64,000 nt of DNA from Methylotuvimicrobium sp018830325 (GCF_044788715.1 NZ_CP173170.1:434001-498000); one strand, 5' to 3'. Positions 1 through 8,733 are shown, counted from the stretch's first letter. The notes: generated from the sequence alone by a model not told the origin. A program made the numbers and translations.

Positions 1-101
1 AGGTGTTGTTCGATGATGAAAACCGAGTCGCGCACAGCGCGAAGATCCTTGAAATCGGCTTTATAATCGGCGGGTTCGATGCGGTAGTCGGACAGTTTCA
101 T
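1..101 (-). CDS. GNAT family N-acetyltransferase, N-terminal fragment (runs off the window)
   Basis: Only the first 33 codons lie in the window; the gene reads leftward from the ATG at 101 and leaves the sequence at base 1. The visible protein begins MKLSDYRIEPADYK and contains LRAVRDSVFIIEQ, which resembles the first strand and helix of GNAT acetyltransferases (L-R-x-V-R-x-x-V-F-x-x-E-Q). That family transfers an acetyl group from acetyl-CoA to an amine. Neither the acetyl-CoA loop nor substrate residues are visible, so the family call rests on this N-terminal motif alone. Confidence 0.6.
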   Translation of the reverse strand, partial: MKLSDYRIEPADYKADFKDLRAVRDSVFIIEQH

Positions 102-330
102 AAATCACCGGAGCGTGTTAGGTTATTTAATTTTGGAGTCATTTACAGCAGATGATCTGCTTGAACAGTCTATGCTGCCAAAATCGATGGCGTTGAGCTA
201 TCGTTTTTTATGGCTATGTTCGCGTTAATAGTTGATACCCATTTGAGCTCAAAGTCAGCAGAAACCAAAGGATATAGCTCTAAATAACTTGCTTTTTTCA
301 ATATTGAGCGAATTGTTGAAAGGAGGGTAA

Positions 331-597
331 GGTTGCTCGATTGACAGGTGTCGGCGGCAGGGCAGATTTTTGCTCCTGCAAAATCTGCGTTCACGCCATC
401 CATGGCGTTTGCAGATTTTTGCTTCTCGGCAATTGCTGAGTTACAAGGATGTAACGAATGCAGAAAATGCAGGAGCATTTTTCTGCCCTGCATCGCCTAA
501 AGCGCCTACTGTTGGTGCTCTAATACACGCCAAGCATGGCGTGATGCAAAATTTGCATTCATGCCATGCTTGTCAATTAGTCGCCGCCGGAATAACG
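331..597. repeat. Palindromic intergenic repeat, copy A1 (inverted partner of A2 at about 5.3 kb)
   Basis: This is the main content of the 533-base gap between the GNAT fragment and the next gene. Bases 411-530 are almost identical, about two mismatches in 120, to the reverse complement of 5351-5470. The left end (331-360, GGTTGCTCGATTGACAGG followed by TGTCGGCGGCAG) is shared with the element at 17.5 kb and, more loosely, with the one at 53.9 kb. Internal short palindromes such as GCCATCCATGGC are present. Open frames across it change with the repeat and do not look like a gene. Bases 102-330 hold nothing recognisable. Confidence 0.75.
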
Positions 598-634
598 GAT
601 TTACGTTAACTTAATGGCAGTGGGGTCTATACGA

Positions 635-1018
635 TCATTGTTTTTCTTCAAAGGCCTTGATGGCATCTTGCACTGAATCAAACTGAGGAATTTCGTCCTC
701 TGGAGCAACCTGTTTTTTCGGCTTGGTTTTTTTGGGTTTGACTTCCGATGGGCTCGGCGTTTCGGGCTCTTGGCTCGTTCCTACCATCTTGAATCGTTCA
801 AGCCTTTCTTGTTCCGCACGAATCTTGCGATTGCCTTCTCCGTACATGGTCAGAACGACCATGATCATGACGGTGGTAATGCCAACTACCAAAAACCGAG
901 TCGGCTCTTTCATAAAAAACAGCGGCCATTTCGGTTTGATCATTCCGGCGATAAAAAAAACGAGCGTAAAAATTCCTAAATTAAAGGAATAAAATATCAA
1001 CATGTCTAGCGTGTCCAT
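635..1018 (-). CDS. Small inner-membrane protein with charged tail, unknown function
   Basis: A 127-residue protein I cannot assign to a family. Two hydrophobic segments are visible, at about residues 7-26 and 43-59, separated by a short KPKWPLFFMKEP loop. A long hydrophilic C-terminal half follows, with a Lys/Pro-rich stretch (KPKKTKPKKQ) and an acidic end. This suggests two membrane-spanning helices with a soluble tail. A purine-rich GGAAGAG stands at a sensible distance before the ATG at 1018. It reads in the same direction as the transglutaminase operon but about 150 bases downstream of it, so co-transcription is possible but unproven. Confidence 0.7.
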   Translation of the reverse strand: MDTLDMLIFYSFNLGIFTLVFFIAGMIKPKWPLFFMKEPTRFLVVGITTVMIMVVLTMYGEGNRKIRAEQERLERFKMVGTSQEPETPSPSEVKPKKTKPKKQVAPEDEIPQFDSVQDAIKAFEEKQ

Positions 1019-1173
1019 CGTGTACTCTTCCCGCTTAACTAACTATTTAATAAAAATGCATTAATATCATCTTCGTGACTTATTGCAATACCGGCGATGC
1101 ATTTTAATCGTTTCAAAGCTTTATGGAAATTGTCATATTGTCATGTCGACGACGTGACAATTTTATTTTCCGG

Positions 1174-3135
1174 TTATCTTCGGCGAATCTTAAGTTGGTC
1201 GACTCGTTCGCTTAGCCGGCTCAAGTCTGCTTGCGACGATTCTTTTTGATAGCGTAATTTGATGAACAAGCCGGTGATTTCGTCTATCGCCTCGGCTTGC
1301 TCCGGATACGCTTTCTTGCTCCGTTTTGCGAAATCGATAGGCCCTTCGCCCGCGTTCCTTTTTAGTCCGGCCTTGCCGAGCCGTGTACAGAACCTGCGAT
1401 AGCAGCGCAATACCTTGTCGGCGGTTCTTTCCTTACGCGATAACAATAGCCAACTGAGTATTGCGGTGAATAGGGCACCTAGTCCGACTAGCCAAAATAG
1501 CATTTGTTTTAACGATTCGATGCCAAGTGAGGCTAAAAATTGGGTCTGATTGGCGGAATGATAATTGATGACCCAGCGCTGCCAGTTGTAATCGACGCTG
1601 CTCCATAATTGCCTGGCTTGCTTAAGCCAGTCGAGCTGTCGTGCCAACTCACTGTCGGCGGAGAAAAAACTGATGTTGCGGCTGGCAATTTGTTGTTCGA
1701 TATTGACGTTTTGTTCGATCCTTTCCGGCGCGACTGCGGCCGTCGGGTCGACGCGCACCCAGCCTCTGTTTTCCAGCCAGACTTCGGTCCAGGCATGGGC
1801 GTCGGCTTGTCTTATTTCCAAAAAATTGCCGACCGGGTTCAAGACCCCGCCGTGATAGCCCGTGACGACGCGTGCAGGAATGTTCGCAACACGCATCAGG
1901 TAGGTGAAGGCGGCCGCATAATGACTACAAAATCCGCTTCGGGTTTCGAATAAAAACGTTTCGATCGGGTTGTCTTCCATTAGTGGTGGAGTCAGCGTGT
2001 AACTGAAATTTTCTCGGTTGAAATGTTGTAGAACACGGTCGACGAATTGTTCGGGTTGCTTATCGAAGCCGCCGAGTCGTTTGATTAGCGAGGTGATTTT
2101 TTGGGAAGCCGGTCCCGGTAACTGTGTATTGGTGCGTAATTTGTGACCGCTGAGCTCTCCGGTGCGGTAACTGGGATAAGACGTAAAAGGGTATTCGGCG
2201 CGCTTGTCGGGGTTGCCGCTTCGAGTCAGCAAATATTCCGAATTCATGTGTAGTTGCGACGGGTAGTCGCCGGCCATTTCCAGCGCGAAGACCCAGTTGT
2301 TATTTTGAGGTTCGAGTAATAGCGTATAGCGATAAGCCGGTTCGCTGAAGTCCGGTTCGGCGGCGGCCGTATAGGTGTAGCGTTTTGCTGCGGTCCAGCG
2401 TTTGCCGTCGGTGACGGAAAACACCGGGCCGCGCCAATAGCGCTGCGCATTCGGCGGTATCGGGCCTTGAAAGCGGACGCGGAATACCAGTTCGTCCGAA
2501 AAGCCGAGGTCGCTAATCGAGCCGGGTTCCATGCTGTCGCTGAGCCCTGTTTTAGCTCGGCTTTTGTCTTCGAACAGCATCCAGCGCGGCGCTTCGACTC
2601 TCGGAAAAAAAACGAACAGCACGATCGCTAGAGGCAGCGCTTGCGCCAGGATGACGGCCGATGTTTTCAGCGCATTTAAGGTATTTTGCCGGCGGCTATT
2701 GATTGCGACCAGCGTGCCTAGTAGCACGCAGCAAACGAACAAGATATAGCCCGCCATGGCGATGCTCTGCTCATACAAAAATTGCGAAGCGGCGACGATG
2801 AAAGCCAGAAAGACAATCAAATACAAATCGCGTTCTTGCCTGATTTCGAGTAGCTTCAATGCCAGTGCGGTCATGAACAGTCGGGTTCCGGCATCGCGGC
2901 CGAAGAGTCCTTGGTGCTGCGAATAAAGCAGGACGAGGCCGCCTACGGTCAACAAAAACAGCAATAATTTGCCGGGCAAGCAACTCGGTTTCCAAATGCC
3001 GATGAAGCGCCAAGTTAGCAGCAATACAAAGAATCCGAAAATCGAAGCCGGGATATGATAAATGTGCGGTAGCGCAATCAATCCGACCGAAATCAGCAGA
3101 AAGAGTAAAATGTTTTTTTCGATACTGGCCAGCAT
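1174..3135 (-). CDS. TgpA-type membrane transglutaminase (DUF3488/transglutaminase/DUF4129)
   Basis: A 653-residue protein with the architecture of the TgpA family. The N-terminal membrane domain has about six helices within residues 10-180. A periplasmic transglutaminase-like core follows, then another helix at about 545-565 and a cytoplasmic DUF4129-like tail. The cysteine-histidine-aspartate triad is intact: Cys403 in RSGFCSHYAA, His447 in QADAHAWTEVW and Asp463 in GWVRVDPTAAV. Family members cross-link or cleave at glutamine side chains; the substrate is unknown. It is the last gene of a MoxR-DUF58-TgpA operon, three bases after the DUF58 stop. This trio recurs widely and is thought to work with the MoxR ATPase as a chaperone-like unit. 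Confidence 0.92.
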   Translation of the reverse strand: MLASIEKNILLFLLISVGLIALPHIYHIPASIFGFFVLLLTWRFIGIWKPSCLPGKLLLFLLTVGGLVLLYSQHQGLFGRDAGTRLFMTALALKLLEIRQERDLYLIVFLAFIVAASQFLYEQSIAMAGYILFVCCVLLGTLVAINSRRQNTLNALKTSAVILAQALPLAIVLFVFFPRVEAPRWMLFEDKSRAKTGLSDSMEPGSISDLGFSDELVFRVRFQGPIPPNAQRYWRGPVFSVTDGKRWTAAKRYTYTAAAEPDFSEPAYRYTLLLEPQNNNWVFALEMAGDYPSQLHMNSEYLLTRSGNPDKRAEYPFTSYPSYRTGELSGHKLRTNTQLPGPASQKITSLIKRLGGFDKQPEQFVDRVLQHFNRENFSYTLTPPLMEDNPIETFLFETRSGFCSHYAAAFTYLMRVANIPARVVTGYHGGVLNPVGNFLEIRQADAHAWTEVWLENRGWVRVDPTAAVAPERIEQNVNIEQQIASRNISFFSADSELARQLDWLKQARQLWSSVDYNWQRWVINYHSANQTQFLASLGIESLKQMLFWLVGLGALFTAILSWLLLSRKERTADKVLRCYRRFCTRLGKAGLKRNAGEGPIDFAKRSKKAYPEQAEAIDEITGLFIKLRYQKESSQADLSRLSERVDQLKIRRR

Positions 3136-3138
3136 AAT

Positions 3139-4083
3139 CTAAAACAAGGCGAGCGCTTCAAGACAACGCGCCCGGTGCGCGGGACCGATGCCGAGGCCTA
3201 TTTTTTGGCCGGGTAGTTTAAGGCCGTAACGAAGCCCGGCTTTTTCCGCATCGAGAACCCAGCGGCACAGCCGGCTCAGGCGTTCCTCGTTGCCGTAACC
3301 GGCGCTGGCTTCGTAATGGAGCCACAATTCATCGCCTTGCTCGCCGCTGTATTGCTTGCTGAAAAGACCTTGACCTTTCGCATAGGCTTTCCAATGAATG
3401 CGTTTAATCGAATCCCCGCGTTGATATTCTTGGAGGCCGTAAAAGTCGTCGGTTCCTTTTTCGGTTTTACCTTGATCCGATGCTCCGCCGCCGGTTTCGG
3501 GAAACGGGATCTCTTGGGGCCAGGGTTTCGGGTAAACCAACACCGACAGGTTAAAACGCAACGGCGACCAGGCGCGGAACAAGCCGAGCGGATAGCCGCT
3601 CGATAGGGTGATCGTGCCACAGGGTTGATGGCCTCGGCGTTCGGTCGGAGCATACAATCTAACAGCTTTCTTCTCGTAGGGAGCAAGAGTCATTTGTGTT
3701 TTGTCATACAAATCGATTTCGAGACTGAGCCGTGGAACAGGGATCGGATTGTCGATATGAATTTCGAATACTGCGCGTTCGCCGGCGAATACCGGCTTGC
3801 ATTGCCCTTTTTGAATGATCAGGCCGGCTAAGGCTTTGTAGCTGTGTAGGATGCCGATAAAAAATACGCTGGCCAGCAAGAAAGTTAGAAAATAGGCGAG
3901 GTTATTGTTATAGACGAACGCGATCAGCAGCAACAGTAGGATTAATACGACAAAGCTCAGGCCTCGCTTGGACGGTAAAATAAATATTCGGCGCTGATTC
4001 AGTGAAATGGCTTCGTCGGACGGGTTTTCGCCGGCAAAAAAACGGCTTAACCGAAAACGGTCCTTGATCGACAAGGTATTCAA
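3139..4083 (-). CDS. DUF58 domain protein
   Basis: A 314-residue protein with two hydrophobic helices at about residues 38-75 and the DUF58 signature in its C-terminal half: RGDSIKRIHWKAYAKGQGLF, in which the D-x-x-R-x-I-x-W-K core is clear. DUF58 proteins accompany MoxR ATPases and transglutaminases, and their C-terminal part resembles a von Willebrand A fold. The start appears to be TTG at 4083-4081, overlapping the MoxR stop codon as TTGA, which indicates translational coupling. No enzymatic residues are known for this family, so its role is inferred from context only. Confidence 0.92.
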   Translation of the reverse strand: MNTLSIKDRFRLSRFFAGENPSDEAISLNQRRIFILPSKRGLSFVVLILLLLLIAFVYNNNLAYFLTFLLASVFFIGILHSYKALAGLIIQKGQCKPVFAGERAVFEIHIDNPIPVPRLSLEIDLYDKTQMTLAPYEKKAVRLYAPTERRGHQPCGTITLSSGYPLGLFRAWSPLRFNLSVLVYPKPWPQEIPFPETGGGASDQGKTEKGTDDFYGLQEYQRGDSIKRIHWKAYAKGQGLFSKQYSGEQGDELWLHYEASAGYGNEERLSRLCRWVLDAEKAGLRYGLKLPGQKIGLGIGPAHRARCLEALALF

Positions 4084-4985
4084 AGCACGTTCACTCGCTC
4101 GAGTATCGGTGCGACGACCGCGCCGGAATCCTGGCTGGCGGAACGCAGGCGATGGCCTGCGACAGCAGGGAGCACTGCTTGTACATCCTCAGGTAATACT
4201 GCATCGCGACTGTCCATGAACGCCCAGGCCTTGGCTGCGTTGAGCAGGGATAAGCCGGCACGCGGCGACAGACCGCAAGGGTAATCAGGGAATTCACGGG
4301 TAAAGGTGATGATGTTTTGCAAGTAATCCAGCAATGCGCTTGAAACATGCACGGTGTTGACGAGTTGTTGGATGTTTTTGAGCTGTTCTGGCGGTAATTC
4401 GGTTTGAAGGTTTTCAATCAAATGATAACGCGACTGTCCGCTCAATAATTCCCGCTCCGCGTTGCGGTTCGGATAACCCAGTTCGATGCGCATCAAAAAT
4501 CGGTCCAGTTGCGATTCGGGCAAGGGGAATGTGCCGATTTGATGAGCGGGGTTTTGCGTTGCGATCACGAAAAACGGCGAGGGCAAGTGATAGGTTTTGC
4601 CTTCGACCGTGACTTGTTGTTCCTCCATGGCTTCCAATAAGGCGCTTTGTGCTTTGGGCGTCGAGCGGTTGATTTCATCGGCCAGAATCATTTGATTGAA
4701 GATCGGCCCCGGATGAAATTTGAAACTGCGTTCTTCCGGGTCGAATATCGATGCGCCGATAATATCGGCCGGCAGGATATCGCTGGTAAATTGAATGCGT
4801 TGATAATTTAAGCCCAGCAATTTAGCTAGAGTATGCGCGAGCGTGGTTTTGCCGACGCCGGGTATGTCTTCGATCAATAGATGGCCTCGAGCCAAAAGGC
4901 AACATAGGGCTAAACGGATTTGATGTTGTTTTCCGAGAATGATTCGATTGGCGGATTCCAGCAAAGGAGTGATTGGGTTTTGCAT
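4080..4985 (-). CDS. MoxR-family AAA+ ATPase
   Basis: A 301-residue AAA+ protein. Walker A is at residues 43-48 (GVGKTT). The Walker B region is followed by ADEINRSTPKAQSALLEAME, and the sensor region ATQNPAHQIGTFPLPESQLD is typical of MoxR proteins. These ATPases act as chaperone-like activators of partner proteins, often ones with von Willebrand A or DUF58 domains. It is the first gene of the three-gene MoxR-DUF58-TgpA operon. Upstream lies a gap of 637 bases carrying palindromic repeats, so the operon promoter must be in or next to that repeat-rich stretch. Confidence 0.95.
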   Translation of the reverse strand: MQNPITPLLESANRIILGKQHQIRLALCCLLARGHLLIEDIPGVGKTTLAHTLAKLLGLNYQRIQFTSDILPADIIGASIFDPEERSFKFHPGPIFNQMILADEINRSTPKAQSALLEAMEEQQVTVEGKTYHLPSPFFVIATQNPAHQIGTFPLPESQLDRFLMRIELGYPNRNAERELLSGQSRYHLIENLQTELPPEQLKNIQQLVNTVHVSSALLDYLQNIITFTREFPDYPCGLSPRAGLSLLNAAKAWAFMDSRDAVLPEDVQAVLPAVAGHRLRSASQDSGAVVAPILERVNVL

Positions 4986-5089
4986 GAGGAGATGATTGAT
5001 GTGCGAAGTGGATTATTAATTTTTTTGTAATGGTGTCATCATATACAGCATCGTAGATAAAAATTCGACACCGGATTGCCCGTCCTATA

Positions 5090-5116
5090 CAGGACAGGGT
5101 TACAAACCCTGTCCTG
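5090..5116. repeat. Perfect short palindrome (GGACAGGGTT / AACCCTGTCC)
   Basis: CAGGACAGGGTT pairs with AACCCTGTCCTG around a three-base loop, a 12-bp perfect stem. A second small palindrome (GCGGGTT GAAT AACCCGC) follows at about 5157-5174. They lie in the gap between the MoxR gene start (4985) and repeat A2. They resemble dispersed palindromic units more than terminators, because no run of T follows. No gene was found in 4986-5622; the open frame across it runs through these palindromes. Confidence 0.5.
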
Positions 5117-5350
5117 AACGTTTCGATTATGCCCAAAGCAAACCATAACGTTCGGAGCGGGTTGAATAACCCGCCCCGCGCCCTAGTAAGGGCAAACGAG
5201 ACGATAATCTGTTCTTCGTGACCGATTAACATAAAGTCCAGCAACTCTCAGTTTGAGAAATTTCTCCGTGTTCAGGGTGCGGGGTATGCCAGTCGAGGAA
5301 CGCCGTAAACCCATCCATGGGGGCTTGGCGGCGGCTAAACGCCAAGGATG

Positions 5351-5490
5351 GCGTGTATTAGGGCACCAACAGTAGGCGCTTTAGGCGATGCAGGGCAGAA
5401 AAATGCTCCTGCATTTTCTGCATTCGTTACATCCTTGTAACTCAGCAATTGCCGAGGAGCAAAAATCTGCCCCTGCCGCCGACATCCTCG
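5351..5490. repeat. Palindromic intergenic repeat, copy A2 (inverted partner of A1)
   Basis: Bases 5351-5470 are the reverse complement of 411-530 with about two differences. The adjoining CCCTGCCGCCGACATCCTCG (5471-5490) matches the inverted shared end found in A1 and in the 17.5-kb element. With A1 it brackets the 4.8-kb segment holding the small membrane protein and the TgpA-DUF58-MoxR genes, in opposite orientation. This could be coincidence between members of a dispersed family, or the trace of an inversion or mobilisation event. Confidence 0.75.
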
Positions 5491-5622
5491 CCAAGCACAC
5501 TCCGCACCCTTTTTATTCTCAAATTGGGAATTGCTGCATAAAGTCTCATGAGAATGAATGCCGAAGTTAATGGTACTATGCTATCTAAAACTATAGTTTA
5601 AAATTAATGTCAGGGTAGAACT

Positions 5623-5964
5623 GTGAGTGAATACGAGGAAGTCCGCGAAAATTTGATCGAAATGCTCGAGGAGCTTGACGAGCGCTTGAGCAAAATTACC
5701 GAGGACGTCAAACATACCGATGAGCCGTTATCGCAAGATTTCGGCGAACAGGCCGTGCAAACCGAGAATGACGAAGTATTGGATTATATAGGCAATACGA
5801 CCCGGGCGGAGATGGTTAAAGTCAGGCACGCCATTGATCGGATAGACGATGGCGAATACGGTTTTTGCGAAATCTGCGGGGCGAAGATTAACAAAGAGCG
5901 GCTGAAGGTTTTACCTTTTGCCAATTTGTGCATTCAGTGCGCGGAAAAAGCGGAAAAGGGATAG
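5623..5964 (+). CDS. TraR/DksA C4 zinc-finger family protein
   Basis: A 113-residue protein with an acidic, helical coiled-coil-like N-terminal two-thirds and a C-terminal four-cysteine zinc finger: CEICGAKINKERLKVLPFAN followed by CIQC, the DksA/TraR finger. DksA proteins bind in the RNA polymerase secondary channel and modulate initiation together with ppGpp. This one is shorter than canonical DksA (about 150 residues) and matches the short DksA-like or TraR-like group. The start is GTG at 5623 (GTGAGTGAATACGAG), preceded by CAGGGTAGAACT. A relA gene for ppGpp synthesis lies at 61.1 kb, but no link beyond shared biology is visible. Confidence 0.88.
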   Translation: MSEYEEVRENLIEMLEELDERLSKITEDVKHTDEPLSQDFGEQAVQTENDEVLDYIGNTTRAEMVKVRHAIDRIDDGEYGFCEICGAKINKERLKVLPFANLCIQCAEKAEKG

Positions 5965-6155
5965 GTTATTTCGATCGAGAAGCCTTTACCGATAACGTCC
6001 ATGGACATCATCGGTAAAGGCTCCCTGCCGGGGTGTTTAGCTTTGCGGCGATATTGGGTTTTGTCGCGGAATATTTGGGTTTTGTTAAACTGATGTGCGT
6101 GCTTGGCAACCAAGTTGTTTTGCGCGTTGGGTGCCGGTTTTTTAGGCTTTTTCAT
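5934..6155 (-). CDS. Small basic DUF7230-like protein
   Basis: A 73-residue basic protein whose N-terminal 47 residues (MKKPKKPAPNAQNNLVAKHA, then HQFNKTQIF and QYRRKAKHPGREP) resemble a small conserved family of unknown function, DUF7230-like from memory. A good AGGAG lies seven bases before the ATG at 6155. The last 25 codons look foreign to the family: they run through a long palindrome (5981-6022) and continue antisense into the 3' end of the DksA-like gene, with a 31-base convergent overlap. The ancestral stop was probably near codon 50 and the tail is likely acquired. Confidence 0.7.
   Translation of the reverse strand: MKKPKKPAPNAQNNLVAKHAHQFNKTQIFRDKTQYRRKAKHPGREPLPMMSMDVIGKGFSIEITYPFSAFSAH
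5981..6022. repeat. REP-like palindrome between convergent genes
   Basis: AGCCTTTACCGAT at 5981-5993 pairs perfectly with ATCGGTAAAGGCT at 6010-6022, and the loop itself holds the palindrome GTCCATGGAC at 5997-6006. No T run follows on either strand, so a repetitive palindromic unit fits better than a classical terminator, although it could still stop convergent transcripts. It lies inside the 3' end of the small basic protein gene and supplies its codons about 45-58. Confidence 0.65.
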
Positions 6156-6231
6156 AAATAAACTCCTGAATAATTTTGGACAACGCCTCTTTACTATTTA
6201 AAATAGCGCTTTATTTGAGCATTAAAAGCCT

Positions 6232-8100
6232 GTGAAATTCAAAAAAAATTTTGATGTCATCGTGATCGGCGGCGGTCACGCCGGAACCGAGGCAGCATTG
6301 GCGGCCGCCCGAAGCGGCGCGCAAACCTTGTTACTCACCCAAAATATCGATACCTTGGGGCAGATGAGCTGCAATCCGGCGATCGGCGGTATCGGTAAAG
6401 GGCATCTGGTCAAGGAAGTCGACGCGCTCGGCGGCGTCATGGCCGAGGCGATCGATCATGCCGGCATTCAGTTTCGTATTTTAAACGTCAGTAAAGGTCC
6501 TGCGGTCAGAGCGACTCGCGCGCAAGCCGATCGTAGTCTTTATAAGCAATACGTGCGTAGTGCATTGGAAAATCAAGCGAATTTGGCCTTGTTTCAGCAA
6601 ACGGTTGCCGATTTGATCGTCGAAGGCGGTCGAGTTGCCGGTGTTAAAACCCAAATGGGGCTCGAATTTCGAGCGCGCGCCGTTGTCTTGACCGCCGGTA
6701 CCTTTTTAGCCGGACGTATTCATATCGGACTAGAAAATTATACCGGCGGACGTGCCGGCGATCCGGCCTCTGTCGAGTTGGCCGAGCGTTTGCGCGAGTT
6801 GCCGTTCCGAGTGGACCGTTTGAAAACCGGCACCCCGCCGCGCATCGACGGTCGCACGATCGATTACAGTCGATTGGAAAAGCAATTCGGCGACGATCCG
6901 GTTCCTGTTTTTTCGTTTTTGGGCAAGCGCGAGCAGCATCCGCGGCAAATTCCTTGTTTTATCACGCGAACCAATAGCCGGACGCATGACATCATTCGGT
7001 CCGGTCTGGACCGTTCGCCGATGTATACCGGTGTAATCGAAGGCATCGGGCCGCGCTATTGTCCCTCTATCGAAGATAAGATTGTGCGTTTCGCCGATCG
7101 CGATTCGCATCAGATTTTCATTGAGCCGGAAGGCTTGAATACGAACGAGATTTATCCGAACGGTATTTCAACCAGTTTGCCGTTCGATGTGCAATACGAA
7201 TTCGTCCGTTCGATGCTCGGATTCGAAAATGCCGAAATCATTCGCCCGGGCTATGCGATCGAATACGACTTTTTCGATCCGCGGGATCTTAAGTCGTCAT
7301 TGGAAACCAAACATATGCCGGGTTTGTTTTTTGCCGGGCAAATCAACGGCACGACCGGTTATGAAGAAGCAGCCGCACAAGGCTTGATTGCAGGGCTCAA
7401 TGCCGCGCGCTCGATTCGCGATCAGGAAAGTTGGTGTCCGGCTCGCGACGAGGCATACATCGGCGTTATGATCGACGATTTGATCACGCGCGGCACGCAA
7501 GAGCCTTATCGGATGTTTACGAGCCGTGCCGAATACCGGCTGTTGCTGCGCGAAGATAACGCCGATCTACGCTTGACCGAAATCGGCCGCGAGTTGAGCT
7601 TGGTCGGCGACGAGCGTTGGCGCACTTTCGAACATAAGCGTGAACAAATCGGTGCTTTGCAAACGGAACTGTCGAAAAAATGGCTTCGGGCCGAAACGGA
7701 AGAAGCTAAACAAGCCGAAGCGTTTTGGGGCAAGCCGTTGCAGCGCGAAGTCAACTTGATGGATTTGCTGCGTCGTCCCGAAGTGGATATCGAGCAGCTG
7801 TTGACCTTTATCGAGCGGGATGAAATTCCGGGGCAGGTGTCCGATCAAGTCGCGATACAGGCCAAATATTCGGGTTACATCGACAGGCAGCAGACTGAAA
7901 TCGACAAGACCAAGCGTTACGATCATTTGCGTCTGCCGGAAACGATCGATTACCGTAACGTCTCGGGGCTTTCAAACGAAGTTTGTGAAAAACTCAGAAA
8001 ACAACAGCCGGAAACGCTGGGACAGGCTTCGCGAATTCCCGGTATAACGCCGGCGGCGATATCCTTGTTGCTGGTCCATTTAAAGAAGAAAAGCGCCTGA
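6232..8100 (+). CDS. mnmG: tRNA uridine-5-carboxymethylaminomethyl(34) synthesis enzyme MnmG
   Basis: A 622-residue FAD protein (GidA). With MnmE it installs the carboxymethylaminomethyl group on wobble U34 of certain tRNAs. The dinucleotide-binding motif VIGGGHAGTEAALAAARSG is at about residues 11-29, followed by the family signature SCNPAIGGIGKGHLVKEVD. The C-terminal helical domain includes PGQVSDQVAIQAKYSGYI, and the length is normal. The start is GTG at 6232. It is followed by rsmG in an ATGA overlap, and the mnmG-rsmG-parA-parB-atp order is the classical one. The partner mnmE is not in the window. Confidence 0.97.
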   Translation: MKFKKNFDVIVIGGGHAGTEAALAAARSGAQTLLLTQNIDTLGQMSCNPAIGGIGKGHLVKEVDALGGVMAEAIDHAGIQFRILNVSKGPAVRATRAQADRSLYKQYVRSALENQANLALFQQTVADLIVEGGRVAGVKTQMGLEFRARAVVLTAGTFLAGRIHIGLENYTGGRAGDPASVELAERLRELPFRVDRLKTGTPPRIDGRTIDYSRLEKQFGDDPVPVFSFLGKREQHPRQIPCFITRTNSRTHDIIRSGLDRSPMYTGVIEGIGPRYCPSIEDKIVRFADRDSHQIFIEPEGLNTNEIYPNGISTSLPFDVQYEFVRSMLGFENAEIIRPGYAIEYDFFDPRDLKSSLETKHMPGLFFAGQINGTTGYEEAAAQGLIAGLNAARSIRDQESWCPARDEAYIGVMIDDLITRGTQEPYRMFTSRAEYRLLLREDNADLRLTEIGRELSLVGDERWRTFEHKREQIGALQTELSKKWLRAETEEAKQAEAFWGKPLQREVNLMDLLRRPEVDIEQLLTFIERDEIPGQVSDQVAIQAKYSGYIDRQQTEIDKTKRYDHLRLPETIDYRNVSGLSNEVCEKLRKQQPETLGQASRIPGITPAAISLLLVHLKKKSA

Positions 8101-8729
8101 TGGATACCTGCCGGAAACGACTCCAGGCCGGTCTCGATGAATTAAACTTAACGCTTGGCGACGAACAGATCGACCGCTTGTTGAGTTTCATCGGGCTGAT
8201 CGATAAATGGAATAAAGCCTTCAATCTAACCTCGATCCGTGACCAAGAAGCGATGGTAAGTCTGCATCTGCTCGATAGTCTTGCGGTTTTACCTTATGTT
8301 ACCGGGCAAAAGGTCATCGATATCGGGACCGGCGCCGGATTGCCGGGTATTCCTTTGGCCGTTTGCCGGCCGGACAAAACTTTCACGTTATTGGATAGCA
8401 ATAGCAAAAAAACTCGTTTCGTGCAGCAGGCCGTTTTAGAGTTGAAATTAACTAATGTTCAGGTTTGTCATGGCCGAGTTGAGGATTTTGCGTCTGAACA
8501 TTTGTTCGATACGGTCATTACGCGAGCGTTTACTAATTTGCCCGACATGCTGAAAATGACCGGGCATTTGATCGCGCCGGGCGGCGTGTTGTTGGCGATG
8601 AAAGGTCAGTATCCCGAGCAGGAGTTGCAGCAAATCGGAGATGGCGCGACAGTGATACCGATAAGGGTTCCGGGAATAGAAGCGCAGCGATGCCTGATTA
8701 AAATTAACAAGCCTACGCAGCGGGAGTAA
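8100..8729 (+). CDS. rsmG: 16S rRNA (guanine527-N7)-methyltransferase RsmG
   Basis: A 209-residue SAM-dependent methyltransferase (GidB) that methylates G527 in 16S rRNA. The SAM-binding loop is VIDIGTGAGLPGIPLAV, preceded by the family motif KWNKAFNLTSIRD. The ATG at 8100 overlaps the last base of the mnmG stop, so the two are translationally coupled. Length and motifs are those of a complete enzyme. Loss of RsmG is known to give low-level streptomycin resistance in other bacteria; here it appears intact. Confidence 0.97.
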   Translation: MDTCRKRLQAGLDELNLTLGDEQIDRLLSFIGLIDKWNKAFNLTSIRDQEAMVSLHLLDSLAVLPYVTGQKVIDIGTGAGLPGIPLAVCRPDKTFTLLDSNSKKTRFVQQAVLELKLTNVQVCHGRVEDFASEHLFDTVITRAFTNLPDMLKMTGHLIAPGGVLLAMKGQYPEQELQQIGDGATVIPIRVPGIEAQRCLIKINKPTQRE

Positions 8730-8733
8730 ACGA

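Noticed and set aside
170..493. Open frames beginning MQGRKMLLHFLHSLHPCNSA in both A repeats
   Set aside because: The identical N-termini arise only because the repeat is duplicated; downstream sequences diverge completely and there is no ribosome-binding site.
4822..5244. Open frame of 140 codons on the minus strand
   Set aside because: It overlaps the start of the MoxR gene in another frame and runs through palindromes; there is no family resemblance and no ribosome-binding site.
4986..6231. Possible chromosomal origin (oriC) near mnmG
   Set aside because: The neighbouring genes (mnmG, rsmG, parAB, atp) often sit near origins, but I found no cluster of TTATNCACA boxes or AT-rich 13-mers. 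The gaps are filled by palindromic repeats instead.
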